The translations under genes and the position numbers were made by a program. Positions 1 to 12,100 of a DNA stretch of 64,000 bases are shown piece by piece (position 1 is the first letter of the stretch; every line of letters begins with the position of its first letter). Source of the stretch: Prorocentrum cordatum (lineage: Eukaryota; Sar; Dinophyceae; Prorocentrales; Prorocentraceae); NCBI GenBank assembly GCA_963575745.1, contig CAUYUJ010011159.1, positions 1-64,000 on the forward strand, written 5' to 3'. The notes beneath the pieces were generated by a model. It saw only the letters and a list, made by a program, of their open reading frames with translations. It searched no databases and was not told where the DNA came from.

Positions 1-96
1 CCACGGCGAGATCCTGAACATACAAAGCATGCAAAAGATGTCATCGACACACCGTCGGGACGAAGCCTCAAGTTCAAATATTCAAACCCTGACTCA

Positions 97-1000
97 CCTT
101 GCTCGGGCGACGGGGGCCCACGAGCGGTGGTCCAACTGGAAGACGCGCACTGCATAGCCACGCTGAGCGCAAAGATCTACGAACTCCTGCAAATACGCGT
201 TACCACTGGCAGCGACCTGTGCGCGAAATTGGGGGATCTCCTCGACGACAAATTGGCGAGGGCGGCGCTGGTCCAAATACTTTGCAAAGTCAACCATGAC
301 AACCTTCAAGTCTGGGCGAGTATCAATCGGGCCCTCTTTAGCGGTGGCTCCTGCACGGCGCCGACTATTGGCGAACGGTTGTCAAGGCATCCCACCCGTG
401 GAGACATGCGGCTCCACCACCGGAACACAACGCTCACATTTGTGCACGAGACAGTGGCCGCGCCCGTTCATATACGCCTCGTTGTCTGTCCACAAATGCT
501 GCAATTGTGGGCGACCGACTGCCTGGGCATGATGAGTGATGAACCTCTGGGCCACGGATTTCTTGTCCGCCATGCCAAGAATGGTGCAATCGATGTCCAA
601 CAACTGGGATATTACTGTAAGTCGCTCAGCGCAGTGAGCTATTAATAATGATACTAATACGACCCTGCCTTCGCATCAGCAGCTAGCCTGCCTGCCAGCC
701 TGCCTGCGCACTGCTCCTGCCTGCCTGTCTGCCCTGCTGTGGCGAGGGAAAATAGAAATCAAAAAAAGCATGAAAAACGCATGCCTGGAGCGCCTCTGCG
801 TCAGCGCCCGCCCCTGCGCAAAGGTGCTCGGTGCGATACTTCATGGTCGCCTCGGCAGGCAAGCGGATGCGAAGACTCGCGAAGGCCTGCCAAACAAGCT
901 TGTGCCACCAACCAATGTCGTCAGGAACGTTCGCTGGCTGCGCAGGGACTTCTCGAGCAAGCTCCCCAATCGCCAAGTATCGGTCTGCTCGAGGCGGAAG
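97..1000 (-). pseudogene. C5 cytosine DNA methyltransferase-like gene, copy A (catalytic domain)
   Basis: Three blocks on the minus strand fit a C5 cytosine methyltransferase. Block 1 (about 976-780) reads LRIRLPAEATMKYRTEHL then CAGAGADAEAL, like the SAM-binding motif I. Block 2 (603-385) reads HCLVHKCERC and ends GGMP. Block 3 (381-98) begins QPFANSRRR, continues VVEEIPQFRAQ (position of the usual ENV motif IV/VI region) and ends HRSWAPVARAR. Blocks 2 and 3 share one frame and are separated only by a TGA at 382-384, exactly where the catalytic Cys of a G-x-P-C-Q motif should be. Just after block 3 the minus strand shows GTGAGT, a good splice donor (intron from position 97 downward); a CAG before 603 is a possible acceptor. 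Block 1 is in another phase, so an intron or frameshift lies between it and block 2. A frameshift near 966-980 separates block 1 from the acidic N-terminal ORF upstream. The family catalyses 5-methylcytosine formation from SAM. Inference: inactive copy, unless TGA is recoded. Confidence 0.7.
382..384 (-). other. In-frame TGA in place of the catalytic Cys codon
   Basis: The minus strand reads GGG ATG CCT TGA CAA CCG TTC, that is G-M-P-stop-Q-P-F. C5 methyltransferases have P-C-Q here. The frame is open for about 73 codons before and 95 codons after this stop, so this is a single-codon lesion. Confidence 0.85.
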
Positions 1001-1818
1001 CGGCGGACTGGGCGGGCCGCCTGTGTGACCTGCGGCGCCGTCTGGGGCGACCCGTCGGTGGAATGTTGCGTGGCTGGACGTGCGCCTCCGAGGTCATCAT
1101 CAGATAGGAAGCTAGCCATCTCCATGTCTACATCAGCCAAGGCCTGTGATTTCTCCTGGACATAGCAAAACCCGTTGTCACGGACCTCCTGACTAGGGCG
1201 CTCCCCACCATTTTCAGATGATGATATGTCCCAAGCGTCACGAGTATGTGATAAGCCGCGGGCGTTGACACTTTCACCGCTGTCAAGACCATCGCCACCC
1301 AGGTCGCATTTGCCTCCACAGGAAATTGCCGATGGAGACATAGCAGCAGGAAAACCTGTGCTCGCAACCACTGGGGTGCAAGCTGGCTGAAGGACTTCAC
1401 GGACCACATCATCGCAAACAGGAGTCGGCTCGACAGGGGAGGAGGTGCTAGGCGCGAACTGGGCGACGTTGTTGCCATCGACGCTGTCCTGCGTCATCTT
1501 CTCAGGGGCGGTCGCCAAAGTATGCTGCGGCGCGAAGAGCATTTCGGCGTCGTCGCAAACTGCCCACTCCTGGTCAAAAGGATCGTTGCCCATGTCGACG
1601 TCCGAAGTGAAGTCGGAAGCCGCCCCGGACATCACGTCTGACTTTGAGCGGGAAGCTGACCCAAATGCTGTAGACATCACGCGTTCCGTTGGTGACCCGG
1701 GGTGGCGAATGCGGGAGTCAGTTGATGAGCCCGTGGAAGGAAGGCAAAATAACTCTGTCGCTATGCCGCTATGGCGATTGGAGGCCAACGGCGAAGAAGA
1801 AAGGGAGGTAGAGACCAA
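976..1818 (-). CDS. Acidic Ser/Asp-rich N-terminal region upstream of methyltransferase copy A
   Basis: An open frame runs from an ATG at 1818 to about 976 and remains open to 841. The product is low-complexity, rich in Ser, Asp, Glu and Pro, with several short acidic clusters (for example SFLSDDDLGG), and has no domain that I recognise. Its last sensible residues (FRLEQTDTWRLG) run up against the methyltransferase-like block that starts in another phase near 976. A one-base shift around 966-980 would join them into one protein with a disordered acidic N terminus followed by the methyltransferase domain. The alternative is a chance ORF in GC-rich DNA; the joined reading is an inference. Confidence 0.4.
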
Positions 1819-4183
1819 TAAGTCAAGATGCTATGAGAACGATGGGAACGAAAGCAAAACCTGCCCTAAAATATGGGCCAATGGGCGATTTCGCCCAAAA
1901 CTCCGATGGCCTGGAGTCCTGGAGCCTGGAGGGGGCGGAAATTGTTCGACGTCCCTCGGAAAAGAGGGTGGCGTTGTTCGACATCTCTCGGAGGCGCAGC
2001 TAACAAGACCGATTACGTTGTTGCCCCCTTCAGGCGCACTCCAACCTGTAAGAGTTATGCGGTTCGTCACCGAGGACATCCACATGAAGCGCCCCGTCGG
2101 TTGCGACTGCATGCCCTACGTGCGTGGCAGCGTGTGGCGACATCCTTGTTTTTAGCATTCCACGCATGTATTCCTGGGGATGTTTCGTTGGCTGTTGCTA
2201 CTTGCGTCGCTTATTACGGCTTACGTGCGAATACTACGTACATCGCTTACTCAATATACATGCTACCATCGGACGAACGGGGCGTTCTATGAAGGCCAGA
2301 CGGGGGGGGGGGGGGGGAATTCGTGAACAATTGAACTGGTTTACGCGTGGCAGTCTTGCACGGCCTATTCAATATGATTACTACCCTCCTATGCGGTGCG
2401 AGGCGGTGCCCTTGTTCTTGGACCATTATTGGAATTCCTCGGGCTTTTCGCTCGCTGTCGCATGCATAGCGATACGTCGTGCACGGTTAACCAACGCACA
2501 TGCTACTGTCGGGTGCGTTAATGGTGGCCAGACGAGGGACACGTGCAATAATAGAAAAAATTGAATCGCAAATGGCGGCTGACGCGTGCCACTGTTATTT
2601 GTACGGGGCACGTGGTGGTATGCTAGGGACGCGTGTGACAATGTGTGGCGGCATCCTTAGTTACTTCTGATGTATGGTAAAACTTGGGGTTCTGGGCTAG
2701 CTTGCAAATGTCTCTACTCGAGAAGGGTGACTCCTTTTTGGACGTGATCCAATATGCTGAAGTCAGTGGAGGGCGCCAGCCATCAATGGGAAGCCAGCCA
2801 CGACCATCCGCGGCGCTGAAAACCGCCCCCGTCTCGACGTTAAACCTGCTGCTTCCGAGACGGCCTCAGCAGGCTCTAAGCTCTAAGAGATGTTCCAGAA
2901 GGATCCCCTATGCCCTAGGCCCCAGAGGGCCCAAGAAGCAAAAAGAAAAAACATGTCTCCGAAGCGTTGAACCAAAATACAATAATACTTAAGACTTAAG
3001 AGGCCCCGGGAATGTCAACAACGAGCTCGCTGACAACGCCTGTGCTGTTTTCGATCTTCGAGCCACAACCCAGGCATTGCGGCTTGCCTTGCCGCAGTCA
3101 GCAATGCTTCAAGGGCCAGTTCTGGAGTCTAAATGGGTCGCGCCCAAACAGCAAGCACCCGACGCCATCCCCGAGAAAAACAAGGCACGGCGCCGCATCG
3201 ATTGCTTCAAACCGCATTTGGTTCAAACAAGTCGCTTTCGCACTTGCGATGGATGAGCTGATGGGGGGCGCGCAATGCGCCCCACCTGTTCAGCAAAACA
3301 CGTCCCAATACAAGAAGCGTCAGTAGGAAAGACGGCGCGCCCAACGAATGCAAGCAACAGAGGGCACACAGCGCAAAGACTGCAATTCCGGATGCATCTC
3401 GTCTAATCACTCCAAGCCAACACCCTAGACACTGAAACGAAACCTCGACGCTGACGCGCGAGCAAAGTTTTTGTTCGAAGACATCATCGCCCCTGGGCGC
3501 TCGAGGCTAAATCGAATCAGCGCGCCCAGAGATGAGAAAAAATACAGCTGAACGCGAGAGGCACCTACCTGCACATATGGCTCCCCAATATGTCGTGGCT
3601 GGGTGCGGCACGACATGCGTCACTTCACAGAAGGTGGCTCTGGCGCGCCAATGGCGCTGCCCTCCCATTCCAACAGTCGACGAAGCAAGGGGGTCGCCTC
3701 AACTCTCCCCCTCCCCCTCGAACGTTCGCCGTGGTCCACAGCGCCGCCAGGGTGAAACTCAAGTCTCTTAGCCATGTGCTCTGCGCGGGTCATCCGCAAC
3801 CGCGGCTGCGGCACGGCTTGGGCGCGCGCTCAAGTCTTCAGAGTTGTTCCAGAGAGGTAATCAGAGGGACCGGAACCAACTTTGCCAAATCTTCAAATTG
3901 TTTCCCTGGCCCCCCGGCAGCTCCCTGCGCGACTTTGGAGAGGAGGTCTATTCTTTGACACGCCTCGCGAGGACTGTAGAAGGGGGGGCCGCAGCCGACT
4001 TCCCCCCCCCCCCCTTCCCGCCCCGAGAGGCCCCAAAACAACTGCCCCCGAGAGGCCCCCGAGACGACTGGAACCAGCCCCCTAGACCGTAGACCCTAAA
4101 GCCCCAAAGAGGCCAACCACGAGATCCCAACCAGCACCTAGGCTCTAGGCCCTAGGCACAGTGGCGGGATGTGCCGAAGGCAA
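1819..4183. other. No gene recognised; diverged local duplications
   Basis: No ORF here has recognisable motifs. The part from 2100 to 2660 is less GC-rich and contains diverged local repeats: GTGGCGACATCCTTG near 2133 is echoed by GTGGCGGCATCCTTAG near 2644, and CATGCTACCATCGG near 2260 by CATGCTACTGTCGG near 2500. There is a run of 12 G at about 2309. From 3990 to 4150 the sequence is C-rich with repeated AGAGGCCCC words. Confidence 0.5.
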
Positions 4184-5344
4184 CTATATAGCTGGCGTCC
4201 CAGCAGCTAGAAACGCCATGAAATATCCAACAGGTTTCTTGTGGGTGACCTTATTGACTCGACAGCCGTGCATTGGGCAATGGCACCCGATGGAATCCCC
4301 AATGACATCCAAAACGAAGCGAGTCCCGTCGGCCAACCTGATGATAGGCCACGGACCCCCGCCACCCGCGCCCTCTCCGCCGCCCCCACCACCTTCGCCT
4401 CCGCCGTCGCCCCCGCCGCCAGGCGCAGGGCCTCCAGGGCCCCCAGCTGCTGGCCCAGCCCCGCCGAGGGCTACATCGCCGCCCTCGACGGCGCCCCCGC
4501 CGCCTGGGCCAGCGCCCCCCCCTCCCACTCCGCCGCTGGGCGCGCAGGCATCACTGTCCTCGCCATGGCCGCCGCCCCCTTCCGCGCCCTCGCCGCCGTC
4601 GTCGGCGCGGCTGCTCTCGCCGCTGTCCGGTTCTGCCGCCACGTCGCCGAAACCATCCAATGCGAGCGTGGCCCGGGCCAAACCAGTCGGGACGCGCTCA
4701 TCATCGCTGTCCTCCACAGGGGGAGGCAAGGGCGCAAGGCCGCCGGGGCCGCCAGGGCCCCGAGGTTTAGCCTTCGCCCTTCTCGTCTGATGCACTGGCA
4801 AAGGCATTGGTCCAGCTGGCGGGGCCCCATCTCTGGCCAGCTTTTCGATCAAATGGGGATCGACGCGAACAGCTCGCACAAAGCTGGGAATAAACTCATC
4901 CTTCAAGACCCGCCAGTTCCGCGAAACCTTTCGGCGCGCTAAGCCGCTAAGGGTCTTTACAAACATCCTTGGTCTAGCGTTTAGCGGTTGGCGCGGAGGG
5001 GGGGCACGAACGGGCACTTCAGTGCAAGTGAGTCTCGTTTTAACGCAAACTGTGGGAAATAGCAGGGAGCCCCGAGTCAGGAGGGGCCAGCGGGGCCCAG
5101 TGGGGCAGCGGGGCCCCGGGCCCCAAGTGGCCCAAGCGTGGGCAAGTGAGCGCAGGCGCTGGCTGGGGAGGTTGAGGCAGTTCGACATGAAACTTCCCCC
5201 CCGGCGAGAGCCCCCCCAAAAAAGCCGGGAGAAAGTCTCGCTGGCGACGGGGGAGGCGCCCGGGCACTTTAGCGCAGTGCGGTCAGTGTTCTCCAAAGCA
5301 GTGGCGGTCCTCATGCACGTATTTTGGCGTCGGAAACAATTCAT
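4184..5344 (-). CDS. Hypothetical protein with Gly-rich linker and C-terminal Cys/His cluster
   Basis: An open frame of 386 codons. The first 120 residues look like translated non-coding DNA. From about residue 125 the text is more protein-like (MFVKTLSGLARRKVSRNWRV), followed by a Pro/Gly-rich stretch, an acidic patch and a linker of roughly 80 residues made almost only of Gly, Ala, Pro and Glu. The C terminus is well structured: PWPIIRLADGTRFVLDVIG, then CHCPMHGCRVNK and HKKPVGYFMAFLAAG. The CxCxxxxC spacing with a nearby His suggests metal binding. I do not recognise the family. It lies just beyond the 3' end of the large retrotransposon, on the same strand, so it may be another mobile-element fragment. 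The start codon is uncertain; the true coding part may be only the C-terminal half or one exon. Confidence 0.4.
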   Translation of the reverse strand: MNCFRRQNTCMRTATALENTDRTALKCPGASPVASETFSRLFWGGSRRGGSFMSNCLNLPSQRLRSLAHAWATWGPGPRCPTGPRWPLLTRGSLLFPTVCVKTRLTCTEVPVRAPPPRQPLNARPRMFVKTLSGLARRKVSRNWRVLKDEFIPSFVRAVRVDPHLIEKLARDGAPPAGPMPLPVHQTRRAKAKPRGPGGPGGLAPLPPPVEDSDDERVPTGLARATLALDGFGDVAAEPDSGESSRADDGGEGAEGGGGHGEDSDACAPSGGVGGGGAGPGGGGAVEGGDVALGGAGPAAGGPGGPAPGGGGDGGGEGGGGGGEGAGGGGPWPIIRLADGTRFVLDVIGDSIGCHCPMHGCRVNKVTHKKPVGYFMAFLAAGTPAI

Positions 5345-5531
5345 TCAAAATCGTCGTTCCACTTTGCCCCCGAAGCAACTTAGCAGAATAAGCCCATAGG
5401 CCCCCCTGGCCCCGCAAAGCGGCCCGGCAAGGAGGCCCCGCAAAGCGGTGATCTGTAGCCGCCAACTGTCCTGGATCACTCTGGGCATACTGAAATGGCC
5501 GAACGGGCCCAAGGGCGGAGAGGAAGTGGGA

Positions 5532-5535
<4 letters not shown>

Positions 5536-5578
<43 letters not shown>

Positions 5579-5645
5579 CCTAGTTTGGGGGTTTTGACGA
5601 GCGAGAGGTACGAGAGAGTTGAGCACGCAAGGAGAGAGAGAGAGA

Positions 5646-5722
<77 letters not shown>

Positions 5723-5738
5723 AAAGAAAGAGAGATCG
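5536..5738. repeat. GA/AG microsatellite at the 3' side of the LINE-like element
   Basis: Nearly pure AG dinucleotide arrays at 5536-5575 and 5632-5738, separated by about 56 bases of unrelated sequence. They match in base and orientation the GA array at 22006-22076 on the other side of the retrotransposon. Confidence 0.95.
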
Positions 5739-6101
5739 GACAAGTCGGCGGACCAGGGTCCGTCCGCGAGGCGCACTGCGGTGCGACAACTCGCCAAACA
5801 CTATTTGCGGCGGTGCAGCCTTGAGATACGAGGGCGGGCAACAAACCCCCTCCCCCGGCGCAATGCGACAGACGCTACAGACGGCGGACAGACGGTGGAG
5901 ATCTCACGTGTCAGACCGCGTGACGAAGAAGGCCCCAACAAGAAAGGCGACGTGCTGACACGTGGCTAGGCGGCTTGGCAGACCGCCAGTTGGGCGCTTG
6001 GCCGCAACGCGGCGCGCAGGGACGGGGCACCCCCCGCCCCTACGCCCTGACACCGTGGACGCGGGGCCACGCGTACACACGGGCAGGCAGATAGGAGGAG
6101 A

Positions 6102-9100
6102 TTAGCGCGGGGCACCAGGCGGAGCGCCGCGGAGCGATGACAGCATAGCTTGGATGGTGAGTGGCGGCGCAGCACCATCGGGCGAGGGCGTAAGCAGCTC
6201 GGCGAAGGCACGCCCGGCGCGGTGGAGGCGCTGGAGCAGAGGGCCTTGACGGGCTTGAGCAGCGGCAAGGTCAGCGGCGAGAGCAGCACACCTCTGCTGA
6301 AGAGCGGCCATAGACTGGAACAGCTCGGTTTCGCGGTCGGTGAGGGGCGGCTGCTCAGTGCCTGCGGCCGGGGGCCTCGTGGCAGGGACGAGGTCATCGG
6401 TGCGCCTGGCCAGGTGGTGGACCAGCGCGGTGCGGCGATCCGTGTGCTGGCGGCCGTCGCCCTTGAGAGGCGACTGGAGGGTAACACGCGGTCCCAGGGC
6501 TGGAGCCGCTAGGGCCACTCCCCGTGAGGACGGAAGAGCCGCATCCTCGCACCCAGCAACAGTGAAAGCGTGGACGGGGTGCGACGGCCTGACTGGCTCG
6601 GTGCCCTGCGGGGGGGCTGGAGCCGCCCCCGCGGGCTGGCGCTGGTGGGGGGACGGGGTGGGTGGCACGGTGGGACCAATCATGATGCCGTGCGGGGGCT
6701 CGGAGGTCGGCCGCGTGGTCGGGTGGCGTCTCGATGGAGCGGCATCGTCGGCAGCGTGGGGTGTCGACGGGGCGTCGTCTATGCTGCCACTCAATCCGAG
6801 GGGATCATAAAGGTCCTCCTCGGCGTCTTGGCGGTGAACGACATCATCATGTGGGTGCGATGTCGCTCTCGGTGGCGGAGTCGCGGTGGGCGTCGAGAGG
6901 TTGCCCGACGGGGCAGGGTTGGCGCTGGCTGGGTCGTCGTCCAAGAAGTCCAATCCCCCGCCGAAGCCGAACGGGTCGTCCTCCTGTTCATCGAGCATCG
7001 CCCGTTGGGCCTCGGCCCAGAGCTCATCCGGGTCGTGCGGGATGAATGGTCCAGCCGCGGGTGGTGCCTGGTCCGACAGCAGGGGGTTCGGTTCCATTTT
7101 GCTGAGTTCCGCTGCTGTAAACCCAGCCCTGCGGTGTGGGAGCGGCAGAGTACGGTGTCTGCGCTCGTAGATAGCGACAGCAACCCCATGAAGCACGGTC
7201 GCTTGGCGAGGTCGTGTTTTGGCAGCTTCAACAATGTCGTCAGGAAGGTTGTGCGTGCGTGCCGCCGCTGTGGCAAGGGCGTCGGCCTGACGGTTGAACT
7301 CCTCCGCGATGGGCCCGATGAGCCCAAGGTCGATGCCCAGGTCTCCCAGGTGGCTGGCGATTTTTTCGACGCGAAACATGTTGGGCTTGGCCATAACACA
7401 TCGGTGGATCTTTTCCCAGAGCTCCGCGTGCGTGCCCTGCGGCGCTGGATGTCCGTCGATGATGCTTTGGACCCCATCGACCACCGCCTGGTTGTCCACG
7501 AAAACGTGCACGGGCCGTTCGGCACATGCCGTAGGTGGACAATGGCGAGGGTCTCCGCAACCTGGGCGTTCTGCGTTAGGCCGTGAACGCGTGCACTGTA
7601 GTTCATGCGGTGGTCGATGCCGTAGTAGACGCCGTAACCCGCTCGTGCTAGCAATGGGATGGCTTGGTTGGTGCACGCACCGTCCGTGGCAGCATAGACC
7701 CATGTCCAACCAGTGTCGTAGTCAAGGTATGTGGTGTAGGTGTCCTGGGCTGAAGCCGCAGGATCACCATCAGGGGGGGGCCGCGGAATGGGCTGTGGCA
7801 GCGGGTCCCTCGCGAGGTCGGCCTGCAGGTCGAGGAGGGCTGGGTCTTCGTCGAAAAGCCCGCAGTGTCTTGTGTGCGGCGGAAGACGGGCCCACTGGTC
7901 GTCACTGATGAGGGTGGTGAGAGGAACTCTTTCTCGGGCCCAGCACTTACAGTCGCGGACAGTGTGCTCCTGAGTTTCCTCTTCCTCGTCGCAGTAGCGG
8001 CACATGGGGCTGGGGTCTGCCGACGTGTTTGATCGGGATCGTCGCTGTTGGGTGTGGTCCCCGCCCGACAGGTAGTTCAGGAGGAGCGCCAGCTGCCAGG
8101 CAGTGCATTTGGCTGCTCCGTTAGTTCGCGCGAGCCACGTGCTGGCGAAGAGGTCAAGGCCCTGTCTGACAGAGGCGAGGTAGCCAAGGTCGTGTCGCCG
8201 TGGCTTGATCCTCCGCAGAAATGCCCTGCGTTGTGAGGCCCGCAGCATGTGCAGGAAGGCGTTTTGGGGTAAAATCAGCCAGCTGATCGGGCAGCCCCAG
8301 TCGTCGTACATGATGCCAAATGTGGGCCAGGTCCATCGGAGCTGCTGGAGCGACTGGACGAGTCGTCCGACGGGACCTCCACCAAACAGGGTCTGGACGT
8401 GGTGTTGGAGGTCTCTGGCGAGCCCGCAGAGTGTAACGTCGCGGTTAACCTGTCGCCGCAGGCACAGGAATGCTTCACGCTGCGTGATGGCGTCGATCTC
8501 AAGGGCGTGTCCCGGCACGCACACGGCCATGAGAGTCCAGAACTCGACCCACTTGTTCCCCTTGGGGCGGATAGCCGCCTTGAGGGCGTGGTTGTAGGCA
8601 GTCTTGGCTGGGCCTGATGGTGCTTGAATGTCGGTGCCCGTGGTGCAGACGCTGGCAGCCAGGGATCGGGCGTGCCGCGCCTTGATAAGCATCGGCGATG
8701 GGAGCTTGCCAATGCGCGGCAGGCGGATAGTCGCCCTCCGTACACGGGCGTCTGCGGTGGCCGTGAGGTTAAGCGCGGCTGGAGCCGGCGCTGCCTCTGC
8801 GTTGATGTAACTCCCGACGAGCTTGAAGGAATCGACCACACGTAGGGGGCGATCCGCCAGTGTGAGCTGGGTAACGGCGGCGTGAAGCTCGTCGGTGAGC
8901 GCCCACCCTGCCACTTTACCAGGGTGAATGCGTTGACCTGAGAATCGATCAAACTTGGCGGTTTCGTCGAGAGATTTCTGCAGCTCAGAAGCGGTGTGGG
9001 TAGTGGAGTTGCTGTCGTCAACGAAGGTAGTGCTGAGTGATCGAGGAACGTATCGGTGCTGCCTCTTGGTCCACACGCACATGAGCAGCTTGATGTCGTC

Positions 9101-12100
9101 CAGGGACCACGAGCTGCCCTGGAGGTGACCGTTAGTCCTGGCCAGGTCCTTAGAGTACGCTCCGTTCATGCGGATGTAGCGTTTGTGGTGTCTGTAGAAA
9201 TTTCGGCGGACAGTAACGATGTCTTGAGGGCACCCCGCGTGCAGCGCAAGGTTAAGACAGATGTCCGTGATGAGGTAGTCGAAGCACTTCTGTCGGTCAA
9301 GGGCAGCTCCAGCTAAGGGGAGGAGTAAAGCCCTGGCGTGTTCGATGCGCAGGGCGAGAGAGGTGCTGACATCCCCAATGGTGGCTTTGGGAACAGCGCC
9401 GAAGCTCGTGGCATGGGTCCATCCTTGCCGCCAGGTCGTGAGGCTACGGTAGGCTGGCGCTTCCCACGCGTACATCCATACGGAAAGAACCGAGAGAAGT
9501 CGTTGGTCCGTCGGGAGTTCCCCTCGGCCTTTTCGGAGGCACGGGTTTGGCACGTGCAGGAGGGGCTCGGGGATGGTGCCAGTGCGTTGCATAGCACGTA
9601 AGACGCTGGCGAAGAGGCGAAGGATGTCGTCGGGTAACTCCTTAGCCTCCTTAGTTGTCCAGCCGTCGAGTCCCCCCGCGCGGCGCGGTGAACGGGTGCG
9701 AATGAAGTGGATGAGTTGGTCGTCGGTGAGGTGGAAAGGGGCTGCTGGTGATGGCGTAGGCAGCTCTTGTCGGTATTCGTCGTAGAAGTCCGCCCACGTC
9801 GGCATAGCTTCGGCGTCATGGCCCGCGCGAGCGCGGTACCTGCCCAAGATGGGCTCCCAGGTGTCGACCATGAGCTTAAGCATGTCTTTGGTGTTGGCAA
9901 CAATGGCGTTGGCGGGGAGGGCGTCGGGAACCTGGGCAGGTGGTGGGTCACGAGTGTGGCCTTCGTCGTTGTCCGTGTCGAGCGAACTACCGTCGCTGGG
10001 GCTGAAGCCGCCGGCGTCGGTGTCGGCATCACTATCGTCCGTGCAAGCTTGGTCAGGGTTGAAGGCGGTGGTGTCGCAGTGGAGCTGTGCATCGTCGGGA
10101 GTGGTAGGCGTGCGGAGATACGCCGTGGGCGAGCAGTCGGCAGCCCGTGCGTATATGGCCGCCTTTCGCCCGCTTGGCTCGCGGACACCCTCAGCCCAGA
10201 TCTTGATGCGTTCAGCTTTGGCTCGGTTTGCACGTCGCGCCAGCTCTGAGTCTAGGTTTTGGATCAGACGGTCTAGGTGCTCTCCGCGTGGTGCTGGCAC
10301 GTCGGGGGTCCAGGCATCGGGAAAGGCCAGGAGGGCCGTGGGGCGCAGCTTGTGGCAGAGAAGGCGGGCCGCGGTCCACGTGCAGTCGATGCGTTGCGCC
10401 AGGTACGGCGGGATAGCACGGCAGTCGATATGATGGTGCTGCCCGATGAAGCGAAGCTCGCAAAGTTGCCGATGGAGCTTGCGAAGGCGGTTCATGTGAA
10501 TCGTGGAAGCTCCGTAGGTGGGAAAGGCGCGGGGGACGGCGGGTCGCTCCTCGAACGTGGGTGTGAGCCCGTGCATGGTAGGGGCCTTCTTTTTTGGGTG
10601 GTCTGGCGGTGGGGGCGGCAGGTCGCGCAGCCGGGTGAGATGGTACTCATGGCTGGCCTCGTTTGCCAGGGCGAACATGCGTTCCACATCGTCGCGTGTG
10701 TCAGCCTGCTCCATGCGGTCATGGTATCGCCCTGCGATGAGGGTCCCTAATGCCTGAAGTTCGTGGTCCTCATGAGCTCCGTCGTTAGGAGGGTAAGGCG
10801 TGGGGGCCAGAAGGCGTGGGGCCGTATGGTCAAGGCGGCTAAGGTCGAGTGTGACCTGCAGGCCAACATGGGACTTCGCTGGCAAGTCACGCAGATAGCA
10901 GAAGTCGGTGACAAGGGATCGCGCAGCTTGGTTGGCGATGATATAATCGATGCGCGAAGTGCGGGGGCACTTGGTGACGCGGTCCCAGTCAGGGATATTG
11001 CCATATGTGTGCATGGTGTGGTCTGGTGTGCCTTCAGCGACGTTAAACCATCCGTGCTGCATCATGTGCAGCAGATGTGGATTGTCGTCGATGTTCGTGT
11101 TGGCGTCCATGCAAATGAAATACGGGGCTGAGCCGACCCTCGCGGCGGCGCAATCAGCAAGCCGAAACAAATCGGTGCTGTCCCCTCCAGCGACCCCGTA
11201 GAGGCTCGCAATGTAGATCCCAGCGGGACCGTGGTTGTTTCGTCGCCGCCTGCGGCGGTGCTGGGTGCAGAGCGGGAGGAAGGCCTCGTGCCATCGTTTC
11301 TTGGCCTTGAGGGTGGCGATACAGGTCGCAGTGTCGTCGACGGTGGAGTCGACGATGGCGTCCTTAGAGAGGATGGCGACCCCCCCCGAGGCGCCGGTGT
11401 TGCCCTCGACCGTGTGGTCCGTGCCACCGTGAGCAGCTTTGCGCTGGGCTCGCGCCAGATCCAGGTCAGGTCCCAGACTGGCCTGATATCCTCCGTGGTG
11501 TGGATTGGCGGCGTTGGTAGCGATGGCTTGCCTGGTAGGCTTGGCATGTCGGGTCTCCTGCAGTGCTATGACTGCGGCGTTGTGGTCGACACCCAGAGCG
11601 GTGATGGTTGGCCAGTTCGCTGGGAGACTCGTGATGTTGAGGCTGACGAGGTGGATGGAGCGACCTGGCCCGTCTCCGTCGGTGGAGCTGGGGTTAGCAC
11701 GCCCCGCACGGTGGAGGGCAGCCTGGCCCTCACCCAGGTAGAAGGCTTGGCCACAGTAGGAGCTCATGGCGTCGCGGCAGATTGGCTTGGACGGGGCTGA
11801 AGCCGCCGTCGGGCCAGGAGTATAGGCAAGGCATGGTCGACGCTGCGCCGGGGGGGGTTCATAAACATCAGCAAAACTGCCTCGAAAAATCCTCCTCACT
11901 CCTGTACCGTGGGGGACGGGGGGAGGAGAGGTGAGACGGCAGCAGAGGGAGAGGGAGGCGACTCCTCGATCCGTCCTGCCGAGAACAAGAACAAAAGCAA
12001 ACCAGCGGCGGCAGCTCGGCGCGGCAGCGGCGCAGCGCGCGCGCACATACTGCGCACGCGACACCGCTGGTCCGTCCTGCGGCGGCGCGCCCGCCCCGTC

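Noticed and set aside
5495-5844. Arg-Glu and Ser-Leu dipeptide ORFs
   Set aside because: Direct translations of the GA microsatellite.
6150-7908. Plus-strand ORFs opposite ORF2 (for example 338 codons at 6570-7586)
   Set aside because: Antisense shadows of the retrotransposon; no independent motifs.
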